Assembly (NCBI GenBank): GCA_038818725.1
Contig: JAWAYL010000012.1
Span: forward strand, 1 to 29,126
Length of the DNA stretch: 29,126 nucleotides
DNA from: JACIWB01 sp038818725
GTDB lineage: Archaea; Thermoplasmatota; E2; UBA202; JdFR-43
Direction: 5' to 3'
Part shown: positions 15,743-25,046 of the stretch, one piece after another
Layout: every line of letters begins with the position of its first letter
Position numbering within the stretch: the stretch's first letter is position 1
Program-made: the position numbers and the translations under genes
Notes under the pieces: generated by a model
The model's input: only the letters and a program-made list of their open reading frames with translations
Told to the model about the DNA's origin: nothing
Database searches by the model: none

Positions 15743-15917
15743 TCATAATATTGTTGCAACAGATTCTAAAAAAATTTTTCTGTATCCTTCTACCATTGCA
15801 CTTTCGAGCCATCTTCTCGACATTTTGAACACATTCCCATTTTTCCAGAGGAAATTTTTCCTGAATAAATCCCCCTCGTTAATTACCCTCCAATTCTTAG
15901 AAAAACTTAAATTTGTT
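15743..15917 (-). pseudogene. Small protein-like remnant at the operon breakpoint
   Basis: A minus-strand frame open from about 15917 to a TGA at 15743-15745 encodes about 57 residues. These include NWRVINEGDLFRKNFLWKNG, then NVFKMSRRWLESAMVEGYRK and IFLESVATIL. The composition is protein-like, with a basic amphipathic helix, but no good start precedes it: the only ATG gives 26 residues (15823). Its upstream end overlaps the nifS promoter. I read it as the C-terminal tail of a lost gene, perhaps a transposase. The family is not recognised. The rest of 15660-15934 holds the two divergent promoters. Confidence 0.4.
15906..15913 (+). promoter_or_regulatory. TATA-like box for nifS
   Basis: CTTAAATT preceded by AGAAAAA (BRE-like), centred 25 bases before the ATG at 15935. 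This predicts a leaderless nifS message. Confidence 0.55.
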
Positions 15918-15934
15918 TAGTCAATTAGCTAAAA

Positions 15935-17089
15935 ATGAAAAAAATTTATCTTGATCACGCTGCAACAACACCAGTTGATAAAGAAGTTATAGAAGAAATG
16001 ATGCCTTATTTTAACGAAAAATTTGGAAATGCCTCAAGCTTACATTTATTTGGGAGGGAGGCAAAAAAAGGCATTGAAGAAGCGCGCGAAAGAGTTGCAA
16101 AACTTATAAACGCGGACGCAGATAGAATAATATTTACAGGAAGTGGAACAGAAAGTGACAATCTAGCAATAAAGGGAGTTGCATTTTCCTACGGAAAAGG
16201 ACATATAATAACAAGCAAAATAGAGCATCCTGCTGTTTTAGAAACCTGCAAATATTTGGAAAAGAAGGGTTTTAGGATTACTTATCTGCCAGTTGATAAA
16301 TATGGACTTATAAATATAGATGATTTAAAGAATGAAATAAGAGAAGATACAATATTGATTTCCATAATGCATGCAAATAATGAAATCGGAACAATAGAAA
16401 ACATAGAAGAAATTGGAAAAATAGCAAGTAAAAATGACATACTCTTCCATACTGATGCGGTGCAAAGTGTTGGAAAAATAGAAGTAGATATTAAAAAAAT
16501 AAATGCAGATATGCTTTCCATTTCCTCCCACAAAATTTATGGTCCCAAAGGAGTAGGCGCACTCTACATAAAGGAGGGAATCAAAATCGAACCACTTCTC
16601 CATGGAGGAGGACATGAGAAAGGCCTTCGCTCCTCAACAGAAAATGTTGCTGGAATAGTTGGTTTCGGAAAAGCATGTGAGCTGGCAAATAATAGATGGA
16701 GGAAAGACGCGGAAAAAATGAGGAAATTAAGGGATAAAATAATAAAAAATATCCTTGAAATAGAAGAATCATATCTTACAGGTCATCCTGAAAAAAGATT
16801 GCCAAACAATGCGAGTTTTTATTTTAAAGGAATAGAAGGAGAAAGTCTTATACTACTTCTTGATTCAAAGGGAATCGCTGCTTCAACTGGCTCCGCTTGC
16901 TCCTCAAAAAAACTCCAGCCATCGCATGTTCTTCTCGCAATAGGAATTAAGCCGGAGCATGCCCATGGCTCCTTGCGAGTCACACTTGGAAGGGAAAATG
17001 AAGAAGAGGAAATTGATTATTTCTTGGAAGTTTTACCTGAAATAGTCAAAAGGTTGAGAGAAATATCTCCAATGTGGAAAAAAGATTAG
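15935..17089 (+). CDS. nifS: Cysteine desulfurase (NifS/IscS class)
   Basis: PLP enzyme that takes sulfur from cysteine for Fe-S clusters and thio-modifications, releasing alanine. The 384 residues show the N-terminal YLDHAATTPVD, the cofactor region EHPAVLET with HANNEIG, the PLP lysine in SSHKIYGPKG (Lys200), RSSTENVAG and the catalytic cysteine in STGSACSSKK (Cys322). An ACSS loop of this kind is typical of the IscS/NifS group rather than SufS. The downstream H/R-rich LRVTLGREN is conserved. No iscU scaffold gene is adjacent. It converges on the SHMT-like gene; their stops overlap. Confidence 0.95.
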   Translation: MKKIYLDHAATTPVDKEVIEEMMPYFNEKFGNASSLHLFGREAKKGIEEARERVAKLINADADRIIFTGSGTESDNLAIKGVAFSYGKGHIITSKIEHPAVLETCKYLEKKGFRITYLPVDKYGLINIDDLKNEIREDTILISIMHANNEIGTIENIEEIGKIASKNDILFHTDAVQSVGKIEVDIKKINADMLSISSHKIYGPKGVGALYIKEGIKIEPLLHGGGHEKGLRSSTENVAGIVGFGKACELANNRWRKDAEKMRKLRDKIIKNILEIEESYLTGHPEKRLPNNASFYFKGIEGESLILLLDSKGIAASTGSACSSKKLQPSHVLLAIGIKPEHAHGSLRVTLGRENEEEEIDYFLEVLPEIVKRLREISPMWKKD

Positions 17090-18198
17090 GCATAAAATTT
17101 CATAGCAAATTTTATTACATCTTTTTTAACATTTTTCCCATTAATCACATCGATTATAAAATGAGAAATTTTTTCCATATCTTCTTCCTTCATCCCTATG
17201 TAAGTGGCTTCTGCAACACCTATTCTTCCAATACAATCTATAAATATGTGATTTCTCTCTAATTTCTTAAAAAGTTTTTCTATTTTTTCTTTTGGCAAAT
17301 CAATAAGCAATTGATGGCTTTGTGTAAAATTTTTCTCTGGAAATTTTATAGGTAATTTTTCATTTAAATTTCTCGCAAGTGTTTTTGCATTTTTGACAAT
17401 ATTTTCAGCATATTTTCTTCCTTTTTTAATCATTTCTTCTATAACAATACCAAGAGAAGCTATTCTATGCATATGAGGATTATCAACCAGCCCAATTCCT
17501 CCTTCATAATCAAATAATAGGTAGCGAGAGATTTTTTCCGCTATTTCTTCATTATCTGCAATAACTATTCCTCCTTGCGGCCCTGGAAAAGATTTATGAG
17601 TTGATGCAATCATTACATCCGCTCCTTCTTTAAGAGGTTTTTGAAATTTTCCTCCTGCAATTAAGCCGAGTACATGAGATGCATCATAAGCAATAACACC
17701 ATCTATTTTTTCTCGCAAATCTTTTAAGGGATGAGGAAATAGAATTGTTGAAGATGCTATAAGGGCAAGAGGAATTTTAATTTTTTCGATTTTATCTTTA
17801 TCTATTACATAATCCTTTACTGGCAGAGGATAAAATTTTCTTTCAAATTTTTCAAAACCAAAAGGATAGCCACCTTTCTCTTTTGGAATACCTGCTATAG
17901 CATCACCAGATTTTGTAAATGAAAAAATTACTGCAAGATCACACATATTCCCAGATAACGGGCTTATAAAAACATGCTTTGCCTTAAATAATTTCCTCGC
18001 AGCCCTTTCCGTCTCCTCATATATTTCAACGGCATATCTCGCTCCTCCATACCATTCATTTCCATACCTTCCAGCGAGATCGCCAGCAAGCGCAGAGAGA
18101 GCAGCGCTGCTTAACCTGTTTTCTGAAGCAACAAGATTTATTCCTGATAGCTTGTATTCCTCATGTTTTTTTATTAGCTTTTTTATTTTTTCTTCCAT
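17086..18198 (-). CDS. glyA: Serine hydroxymethyltransferase-like PLP enzyme
   Basis: Expected to interconvert serine and glycine with transfer of a one-carbon unit to a pterin. The 370-residue protein has the SHMT start region GINLVASENRLS (LVASEN 22-27), a YGNEWYGGARY substrate loop, DASHVLGLIAGG, and the PLP lysine in STHKSFPGPQGG (Lys202). It is about 40-60 residues shorter than usual SHMT. The common glycine- and histidine-rich GGHLSHG motif reads GGYPFGF here, so the pterin or substrate site may differ. An alternative is an SHMT-related aldolase. The gene overlaps the preceding surface-protein gene by 16 bases. Confidence 0.82.
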   Translation of the reverse strand: MEEKIKKLIKKHEEYKLSGINLVASENRLSSAALSALAGDLAGRYGNEWYGGARYAVEIYEETERAARKLFKAKHVFISPLSGNMCDLAVIFSFTKSGDAIAGIPKEKGGYPFGFEKFERKFYPLPVKDYVIDKDKIEKIKIPLALIASSTILFPHPLKDLREKIDGVIAYDASHVLGLIAGGKFQKPLKEGADVMIASTHKSFPGPQGGIVIADNEEIAEKISRYLLFDYEGGIGLVDNPHMHRIASLGIVIEEMIKKGRKYAENIVKNAKTLARNLNEKLPIKFPEKNFTQSHQLLIDLPKEKIEKLFKKLERNHIFIDCIGRIGVAEATYIGMKEEDMEKISHFIIDVINGKNVKKDVIKFAMKFYA

Positions 18199-19013
18199 AG
18201 AAAGTATATCAAAACAATTATAATAACACTAACTATCAATATTAGAGCCCACAAATTTGATGGTTTCTCAGAACATATAATCTTTACTGGAATTTCAACA
18301 TAATTTTTTATGTTTCTATTGGCGGAAGGATAATATGTTAAAATTATTTTTCCATCTTCCTCTCCTGTCTCATTTGCGCTGATTTTTATATTTAAAGATC
18401 TCTTTGAATATGGGGGGGCGGAAATTTTTTTTTCATGCATTAGGGTTATTTTACTTATATTATCAGTTGCTATCTCAATATCTATAGCTGAATTGCAGGT
18501 ATTTGTAATATTCATTGTAAGTAAGAGAGTTTCTCCTTTTATAATAGAGATTTTTGAAGGAAATTCAACACCTATGCCTCTATCATAAAAATTCTGCATT
18601 ACATGCGTTATTATTTCTTCCTCACATCCTTTTATAAAAAAATTTCCGTTAGTATATGCTTTTATTTTCAATTCATAATCTAAAAAAGCTTCAACTTCTT
18701 TTCTTGCAAATAACTCAACTTTTATGCTCTTATTTATTTCTCCACCATAAAAGCCCTGTGGAGTAATTTTGAAAGAACTTTCTGAAGGACTTGCAATAAG
18801 CCAATCAGGTGCTTCCACCTCTATAAAAATTTCTAAAGAAGAAGGGAATAAAAGACCTTTCCCCCACTTAAAACTTATGTTTAAATCTCTATAAACTTTT
18901 TCTCCCAGAGAGAGAGGTGGTAATTCTTCAATCTCCATTTTTATGTCAGAATTTATGAAACCAGCATTTACTACAGGAAGCAATATAACGAAGATTGCAA
19001 CAAACTTTTTCAT
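18183..19013 (-). CDS. Secreted, C-terminally anchored protein with Ig-like domains
   Basis: The 276-residue protein has a signal peptide (about 1-17, VAIFVILLPVVNA), an all-beta extracellular part and one C-terminal span (about 252-270, ALILIVSVIIIVLIYFLW) ending in KKK, so the bulk should face outward. The outer part looks like two beta-sandwich units: about 25-125, and about 145-245, where LTMNITNTCNSAIDIEIATD resembles NPCBM/CARDB-type adhesion or structural domains. Two or three NxS/T sites could be glycosylated. It has its own TATA box yet overlaps the SHMT-like gene by 16 bases. The family is unrecognised. Confidence 0.8.
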   Translation of the reverse strand: MKKFVAIFVILLPVVNAGFINSDIKMEIEELPPLSLGEKVYRDLNISFKWGKGLLFPSSLEIFIEVEAPDWLIASPSESSFKITPQGFYGGEINKSIKVELFARKEVEAFLDYELKIKAYTNGNFFIKGCEEEIITHVMQNFYDRGIGVEFPSKISIIKGETLLLTMNITNTCNSAIDIEIATDNISKITLMHEKKISAPPYSKRSLNIKISANETGEEDGKIILTYYPSANRNIKNYVEIPVKIICSEKPSNLWALILIVSVIIIVLIYFLWKKK

Positions 19014-19029
19014 AAAAATAATATTTTTC

Positions 19030-19041
19030 TTATATATAATA
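19030..19041 (-). promoter_or_regulatory. TATA-like box for the 276-residue surface protein
   Basis: The minus strand reads TATTATATATAA, centred about 23 bases before the ATG at 19013, in the 43-base gap after topA. It could transcribe the surface protein and glyA apart from the topA unit. Confidence 0.5.
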
Positions 19042-19056
19042 TGTTTTCTAAATGTA

Positions 19057-21015
19057 TCATTTACAATCTTTTTTTAGGCATCTTTTCCATCTTTTTCCTT
19101 TAGATATTATCGTTATTATCGGGCTCTTGCATTTCTCACAATATTCACCTTCAAAAAAGACACTTCCATTTTTTGGAAGAGGATAAATGTTGCTGCACTC
19201 TGGATAATTTGAACAACCAACAAATCTCCCATGTTTTGATTTTCTCAATAAAAGCCTTCCACCGCATCTTGGGCAATCTCCGAAATAATTCTGCTTTTCC
19301 ATTGCTGTCTTTATTTTTTCACCAATTTCTTCCCTATTTTCACTCAGTATTTCAAAAGCTTTTCTTAACAATTCTTTTGATTCCTCAACAACTTCACTAA
19401 AGCTCTTCTTCCCTTCTGCAATATAATCCATCTCCCTTTCCAGATGAGCGGTCATATCAGGCTTTGTTATAATGTCTGCTCCTCTTTTTAAAGCATCAAC
19501 CACTGCAAATGCAGAAGGAGTAGGAGAAATATATTTTCCTCTGATGTAATTTCTTTCATATAACTTACTTATTATTTCATGTCTTGTTGATTTTGTACCA
19601 AGCCCCTTTTTCTCCATTTCAAGAATTAAACTGCCCTGAGTATATCTGGCAGGTGGTTTTGTTTCATCCCTTATTTTTTTAATATCTAAAATTCTAACTT
19701 CCTCTCCTTCAGCTAAATCAGGCAAAAATTCTTCTTTTAAAGATGTTTTATATATTTCCATCCAATTTTTCTCCTTTATTTTTATCCCACTCGCCTTTAA
19801 AATAATCTCTCCAACAGATATTTCAGCATTTTTAACTTCAATTAGAGCATTCTTTGCAAGCGTCGCCATGAAACGCCTGGCAATAAGCTCATATATTTTT
19901 GCTTGCTTTGCTTGCAGTTTTTTGCAATCAACTGGATGAATTGGTGGATGATCCTTGCTTTCCTTTTTTCCACTCACTGGTTTGTTTCTCATAATGCTTT
20001 CAAGCTTTTTAACCTCTTCAGGAAAAACTTTTCTCAATTTTTCAATTATGCTTTTAAATGGAAGAGAAGGATACACTGTATTATCTGTTCTGGGATATGA
20101 AATCAATCCGTTCATATATAGCTCCTCAGCTATTCTCATTGCTTCCATTGCAGAAAAGCCTATTTTTGATGCCTCGCTTAAAAAAGATGTTGTGTCAAAT
20201 GGAGGAGGAGGCATCTTTTCCACTTCTTTTTTTGAAAAAGATTTTACAATTCCCTCCCCAACTTCTTTTATTTCAGAAATTAATTTATCTGCAACTTTTT
20301 CATCATTTATTATTTTTGGATAATCTGCTTTAAATTTTTCACCATTTTTTTCAACCATCACTTCCAGCTTCCAAAATGGTTTTGGAATAAAATTCTTTAT
20401 CTCATTTTCTCTTTCAACAATAAGAGCAAGAGTTGGCGATTGTACTCTTCCAACAGATAGAAAATCCTTTCCAAGTTGTTCTGATGAAAGAGATATAAAT
20501 CTTGTCAAGCTTGCTCCCCATATCAAATCAATATGCTGTCTTGCTTCCGCAGACTGAGAAAGATTATAATCAATGCTTCCAAGATTTTCAAATGATTTTT
20601 TGATTTCATTTGGAGTTATGGAGCTGAATTTTGCTCTTTTTATCTCAACATTTTCTGGCAGTAAAGATAAAACTTCTGTTCCAATTAATTCACCTTCTCT
20701 ATCATAATCAGTTGCAATTATTACCCTGCTTACTCCCGCCGCAAGCTTTTTAATTGCATTGGCAATCTTTTTTTCTGATATTTTTTTCACCGGATTAACA
20801 TCTATAAGCTTATCTGGTGGAATATTCTGCCAGTTTCCATATTCCTCAGGAAAATCAAGATACATTATATGCCCTTTGAGCCCTATAACAATTTTATCAT
20901 CAAAATAATAATATGGTACACCATAAATGTTAGCTTGCTTAGCTTTCCCATCAGATAAAATCTGCGCAATCCTCCTCGCAGCTATATTTTTTTCACATAT
21001 TATAAGTGTTTTCAT
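19057..21015 (-). CDS. topA: DNA topoisomerase IA
   Basis: Relaxes negative supercoils by single-strand passage. The 652 residues contain an N-terminal Toprim domain (EKNIAARRIAQIL; DYDREGE 103-109), the GRVQSPTLALIV motif (189-200) and the active-site tyrosine in LISYPRTDN (Tyr307). KGLGTKSTRHEII comes later, and two C-terminal zinc-binding units follow: CPRCGG...CSNYPECSN, and CEKCKSP...CLKKDC ending the protein. It belongs to the archaeal topo I/III group and has no reverse-gyrase helicase domain. Its ATG overlaps the end of the DHH nuclease gene by four bases, indicating coupled expression. Confidence 0.96.
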   Translation of the reverse strand: MKTLIICEKNIAARRIAQILSDGKAKQANIYGVPYYYFDDKIVIGLKGHIMYLDFPEEYGNWQNIPPDKLIDVNPVKKISEKKIANAIKKLAAGVSRVIIATDYDREGELIGTEVLSLLPENVEIKRAKFSSITPNEIKKSFENLGSIDYNLSQSAEARQHIDLIWGASLTRFISLSSEQLGKDFLSVGRVQSPTLALIVERENEIKNFIPKPFWKLEVMVEKNGEKFKADYPKIINDEKVADKLISEIKEVGEGIVKSFSKKEVEKMPPPPFDTTSFLSEASKIGFSAMEAMRIAEELYMNGLISYPRTDNTVYPSLPFKSIIEKLRKVFPEEVKKLESIMRNKPVSGKKESKDHPPIHPVDCKKLQAKQAKIYELIARRFMATLAKNALIEVKNAEISVGEIILKASGIKIKEKNWMEIYKTSLKEEFLPDLAEGEEVRILDIKKIRDETKPPARYTQGSLILEMEKKGLGTKSTRHEIISKLYERNYIRGKYISPTPSAFAVVDALKRGADIITKPDMTAHLEREMDYIAEGKKSFSEVVEESKELLRKAFEILSENREEIGEKIKTAMEKQNYFGDCPRCGGRLLLRKSKHGRFVGCSNYPECSNIYPLPKNGSVFFEGEYCEKCKSPIITIISKGKRWKRCLKKDCK

Positions 21016-22298
21016 CCTAACTCCTTATCTAATTCCTCCAGAAATTCCATTAATTTTTCTTTTTTTATTTTCGCGCCCGCCGCTATCTGGTGACCGCCGC
21101 CAATTCCTCCAACCTTTTCTGCTGCTCTTTTAAATGCTTTTCCTAAATTTATACCATTTTCGACCATTTTTTCATTTCCTCTAGCAGATATATCGGCATT
21201 TTCATCTATTGCAATTGCAATAACTGGCTTATCTTTCTTGAACTTTGGGAAGTATTTTATTACGAGGCCTGCAATTACGCCAGCTAAAGGAGCATGATTT
21301 ACATAGAAATATAAAAAGTTTTTCATCTCATTAACCTCTTTTTTCTCAATTTCTCTTAATTCTTTCCTTATTTCATCCCTGTATTTTTCCTGAATCATTC
21401 TAGCTTTATCCATCGCTTTTTTATCTTTAAAACATAGAGCAATTCCAATACCTGCTTCATTAAGCCTTGCACAAGCATCAAGTTTTGAAGCTATATCATG
21501 AAGATTGCCATAATCTTTTCCATAATAATTTATTTTTTTCCACTCAATTTCATCAACATTTTGCTCAATCAATTTTATTGTTAATGCCGAAAAAAACTTT
21601 CTTTTTTCATCCTCGTTTAGCTCATCTAATTTTCTTTCCGGTTTTATTGAAATTGAATCAAGAAAATGGCTTGAGCTGAACATAAAATATGGATCAATTG
21701 AATTCTCTATCATTTCCTTAACACACTCCCCTCTTAAAATATATTGCTCTTTCTCACTAATAAATCCGTTTCCTATTCCTTCCTCAACAATTTTCTTATT
21801 AAATCCTGTAAATTTTTGTTTATCACCTATCATTCCAACAACAGCAAGCTGGGATAAATCAATATTATTTTTATCTATTGCCTTCGCAAATTCATACGCA
21901 ATGCCCGAGCTGCATGCTTCCCTGCTTGCATCTATTCCATATTTTCTTGGATTTATATAGATTATATCTCCCGTATCTTCATTTTCTATTATATGGTGAT
22001 CAAGCACTATCACTTCGCCTTTAATTTTTTTCATTTCTTTTAAGTAACTTGTGCCAATATCAACAAATATTGTAAGAGCATTGTCTACTTTTGATATTTC
22101 ATCAATGAGATTTGGAGAAGTTTTTTTAATAGAGATATGAAATTTATATCCTAACCTTGCGAGAGAAATAGCGACTATGCAAGCCGATGCTATTCCATCT
22201 GCATCCACATGCCCAACTATCCTTACGATGCTATCTTTTTTTAATCTATGAATTACATCTCCCGCATATTTAACCTCTTCTTCCAATTTCATCAACAA
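21012..22298 (-). CDS. DHH-family exonuclease, archaeal RecJ/GAN-like
   Basis: Mn-dependent DHH phosphoesterase resembling archaeal RecJ-type proteins (GAN and relatives), which degrade single-stranded DNA or RNA and can associate with the CMG-type replisome. In 428 residues: HVDADG (30-35), DIGTS (80-84), LDHH (99-102), a later catalytic Asp in VGMIGDKQK, and the DHHA1 domain ending GIGGGHQIAAGAKI. It lacks the C-terminal OB domain of bacterial RecJ. An in-frame ATG at 22292 is an alternative start. Its first 29 bases overlap the 901-residue membrane-protein gene, and its end overlaps topA, making a tight three-gene unit. Confidence 0.92.
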   Translation of the reverse strand: MLMKLEEEVKYAGDVIHRLKKDSIVRIVGHVDADGIASACIVAISLARLGYKFHISIKKTSPNLIDEISKVDNALTIFVDIGTSYLKEMKKIKGEVIVLDHHIIENEDTGDIIYINPRKYGIDASREACSSGIAYEFAKAIDKNNIDLSQLAVVGMIGDKQKFTGFNKKIVEEGIGNGFISEKEQYILRGECVKEMIENSIDPYFMFSSSHFLDSISIKPERKLDELNEDEKRKFFSALTIKLIEQNVDEIEWKKINYYGKDYGNLHDIASKLDACARLNEAGIGIALCFKDKKAMDKARMIQEKYRDEIRKELREIEKKEVNEMKNFLYFYVNHAPLAGVIAGLVIKYFPKFKKDKPVIAIAIDENADISARGNEKMVENGINLGKAFKRAAEKVGGIGGGHQIAAGAKIKKEKLMEFLEELDKELG

Positions 22299-24975
22299 TC
22301 ACCTTTACAATAGTTAATAACAATGATGCAAAAGCTAAATAAAAGCCTATTCCAAAAATACCTTCTCTTAATTTTAAAATCTCCGAGAAATTCCATATAA
22401 GGGCTGCATATGCAAGAAGAGATGATGAAAGGACTATAGAAGAAAAAACATTTTTTTTAAAGAATAGAAAAAGAATAGATAAAATTAATGCTAAAAGAGA
22501 AAAAATAAGGACTTTTGAAAAAATTGAGGGCAATTGAATAAATTCACCAAAGTAGATGTTATATTCTATCATTCTTGGTGGAAATATATAGAGTATGGTT
22601 TTTGAGGAATGCCACCAGGGAAGTGCAATAGATAAAGATATAATTATTGCAGTTATGGTAGAAAAATAAATTTTTCTCTTGAATATGAAAATTGCTGAAG
22701 TTATAATAAAAGGAATGTAAGGCCATATTGAGAAATTTTTTGTAACTATCTTAAATTCTTCATCAGTGTTTAAAAAAATATCTCTTTTTGCAATCAAATT
22801 CTTATTATAAACCTTTATAGTATAGTGGGCTGGAGGAAGAATATCTTGAGAAAATTCTTTACCATCCCTTTCATAAAATATTTTTGCATTTATTGGAAAT
22901 CCTCTTCTATCATAAACCTTTACTTTTATTTCATATTCTACAGGAAATAAGATTGTAAAAACCTCACTTGAAGGAATTTTAACCTCTCTCTCTATAGTAA
23001 TATTTTTGTAGTTTATTATGAAACTATAGTTTCCTGATGGCAAATCATAAAATGAATAAAAGCTACCTTCTTTTTTTCCTTCTATATAAATTTTTTCAAT
23101 CATTTCATCGCTTGTTAGAGAAGGATACAACGATACACCACATGGAAGGGAGAGATTATCCTTTATCATAAATTTTGCAATGTATGTATTTATTTCATAT
23201 TCTTTCCTCATTTTATGAAGAAGGAAAACATTTTCCTCCTTTATCAAAAATCCGTTATAAATAACCTTTATTTTGTATTTGTTTAGCAACGGAAGAAATA
23301 TTTTTCCGCTACCAGAAATTTCCTCTATTAAATTTCCGTTTTTATCAAAAATTTTTATTTTTGCTCCTTCTTTTGATTTAATTTCAAATTCTGCAGGTAG
23401 AAAACAAAAAACATGTATTTTTTCATCTCTACTTAATGAAAAAGCTTTATAACCAATTAATTTTTTTTCTTTTGAAATAGAATAAATTTTTGCAACATAA
23501 CTCGCAGAGGGCAAAGAAAAAGTTGCTCTTTTGAAATCCATAACACTTCTTGCAACTGTTGTTTTATTCCATATTTCTACTTCAAGATGTGAAAAATTTA
23601 TTCCAAAAAATGCTGAAATATAAGAATAGAAAGGAAAAGAATGGCGAAAATGAGAAATTATTGTAACATTGTATAAATTTTCTTTGCTCCCATATATTTC
23701 CTTTTCATAGAAATTCCTATAGCTTGCAAAAATAAAAAAAGAATTTCCCTCCCTCCTTATATTTTCATATCCTCCATAAAAAAATTCAACTGTCCCATTA
23801 TAAATCAACCCCTTCTCTATTTTTCCTTTTCCTATTCTTCCAACACTAATTCCACCGCCATCTATTTCAACGCCCGGAATTTTTATTTCCTCCTTTACCG
23901 CCGCCTTCACCGCATATTCGCCAGGTGAAAAAATAAAGCCATATGCTTTTGATTTATCGTCCATAAAAATCCATGGCGGGCAGCCAAGAATTATATTGTC
24001 TTTGGATGAAAGGATCCACTTATATTCCTTGTTGCTTGGATTTGTTTCTATCTCATATTCCTCAATTCCATTCTTACCATTTAAATGTATATAAGGAAGA
24101 ATTTCTCCCATATTTAATTCATCAATTGTTTTGCTCCTCGATTTAACAAATAAAATATACGCATATATGCCATTATTTTCCGATTCTTCGTTTATTTCAC
24201 ATTCTTCTATGCATTCATGTTTAAGTTGAACAAAAATTCTTTTTTCATTCGTTGGAGAATAATAATAAGTATATATTGCTCTTGTTTTTATTTTTCCATC
24301 ATATGAAGAGCTTTCTACTGCAACTTTCACCATAAGATTACCATCTGTTATGATTTCCTTGGCTAAGAGCTTTTCATCGCTTCCTATTTCCTTTTCCCCT
24401 TCATAAAAGAAGGCAAATGAAAAAATTTGTTCCCAGTTTTTCATTTCAAATTTATCCGCTCCTTCTATAATTTTTATCACTTTATTGCTCATCTCTATTC
24501 CTATTATGCTTCCTTCCTGGCATATTCCAAATAAAGGCTTATTTTCTTCAATAATTTCATAATAATTAATTCTTGCATAATAATTTTTTACAGGCTCAAT
24601 AAAGTAGAAAGAATCTTTAACTTCAACATGGTCAGTATAACTTACTTCAGCATAATTTTCTCCATATTCTATTAAATATTTCCCTTTCCCCTGATAAAGA
24701 AAAACAATGTTGCATGCTTTTATATATTTTTCATCAATTCTCTCCATACTGTGTATCTGGCTCTCTATTTCTTTTCCATTATAAAAAACCCTAATTGAAT
24801 GCTTTTTTTCATCTATTGCAACACAAGGATTTCTGAATTCAATTCTAATATCGATGGGCTGATATCTGAGCTCATCGGGGGCATCGATCCTTATTTCCTC
24901 AAAATATTTTGCTTTTGCATTAAATGATAAAAAGGATAGAAGAATAATTGCCATAACAACTATTTCTTTTTTCAC
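22270..24975 (-). CDS. Large secreted protein with five C-terminal membrane spans
   Basis: Unrecognised 901-residue protein. It starts at GTG with a signal peptide (about 1-22, VVMAIILLSFLSFNAKA). About 730 residues of beta-rich extracellular sequence follow, with many aromatic residues, potential N-glycosylation sites and repeated Ig-like or carboxypeptidase-regulatory-like strands (for example YDLPSGNYSFIINYKNITIE and LPPAHYTIKVYNKNLIAKRD). From about 755 there are roughly five hydrophobic spans, with a short loop holding IFPPRMIEYNIYFG, and the protein ends IVDEIGRRG. This plan suggests a surface or cell-envelope component. It leads the operon containing the DHH nuclease and topA, overlapping the nuclease gene by 29 bases. 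Confidence 0.82.
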   Translation of the reverse strand: MKKEIVVMAIILLSFLSFNAKAKYFEEIRIDAPDELRYQPIDIRIEFRNPCVAIDEKKHSIRVFYNGKEIESQIHSMERIDEKYIKACNIVFLYQGKGKYLIEYGENYAEVSYTDHVEVKDSFYFIEPVKNYYARINYYEIIEENKPLFGICQEGSIIGIEMSNKVIKIIEGADKFEMKNWEQIFSFAFFYEGEKEIGSDEKLLAKEIITDGNLMVKVAVESSSYDGKIKTRAIYTYYYSPTNEKRIFVQLKHECIEECEINEESENNGIYAYILFVKSRSKTIDELNMGEILPYIHLNGKNGIEEYEIETNPSNKEYKWILSSKDNIILGCPPWIFMDDKSKAYGFIFSPGEYAVKAAVKEEIKIPGVEIDGGGISVGRIGKGKIEKGLIYNGTVEFFYGGYENIRREGNSFFIFASYRNFYEKEIYGSKENLYNVTIISHFRHSFPFYSYISAFFGINFSHLEVEIWNKTTVARSVMDFKRATFSLPSASYVAKIYSISKEKKLIGYKAFSLSRDEKIHVFCFLPAEFEIKSKEGAKIKIFDKNGNLIEEISGSGKIFLPLLNKYKIKVIYNGFLIKEENVFLLHKMRKEYEINTYIAKFMIKDNLSLPCGVSLYPSLTSDEMIEKIYIEGKKEGSFYSFYDLPSGNYSFIINYKNITIEREVKIPSSEVFTILFPVEYEIKVKVYDRRGFPINAKIFYERDGKEFSQDILPPAHYTIKVYNKNLIAKRDIFLNTDEEFKIVTKNFSIWPYIPFIITSAIFIFKRKIYFSTITAIIISLSIALPWWHSSKTILYIFPPRMIEYNIYFGEFIQLPSIFSKVLIFSLLALILSILFLFFKKNVFSSIVLSSSLLAYAALIWNFSEILKLREGIFGIGFYLAFASLLLTIVKVIVDEIGRRG

Positions 24976-24994
24976 AACAAAAATATATTTCCTT

Positions 24995-25005
24995 GTTAAT
25001 AAAAA
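24995..25005 (-). promoter_or_regulatory. TATA-like box for the large membrane protein-nuclease-topA operon
   Basis: The minus strand reads TTTTTATTAAC, centred about 25 bases before the GTG at 24975. This supports the GTG as the true start of a leaderless message. Confidence 0.5.
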
Positions 25006-25018
25006 TTAGCATACCAAA

Positions 25019-25029
25019 ACTTATTTTTA
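25019..25029 (+). promoter_or_regulatory. TATA-like box for rlmH
   Basis: ACTTATTTTTA is centred about 23 bases before ATG 25047, which favours that start over the upstream in-frame ATG at 24993. The latter would lie inside the divergent promoter. Confidence 0.45.
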
Positions 25030-25046
25030 GCTCTTATTTTTCTTTT

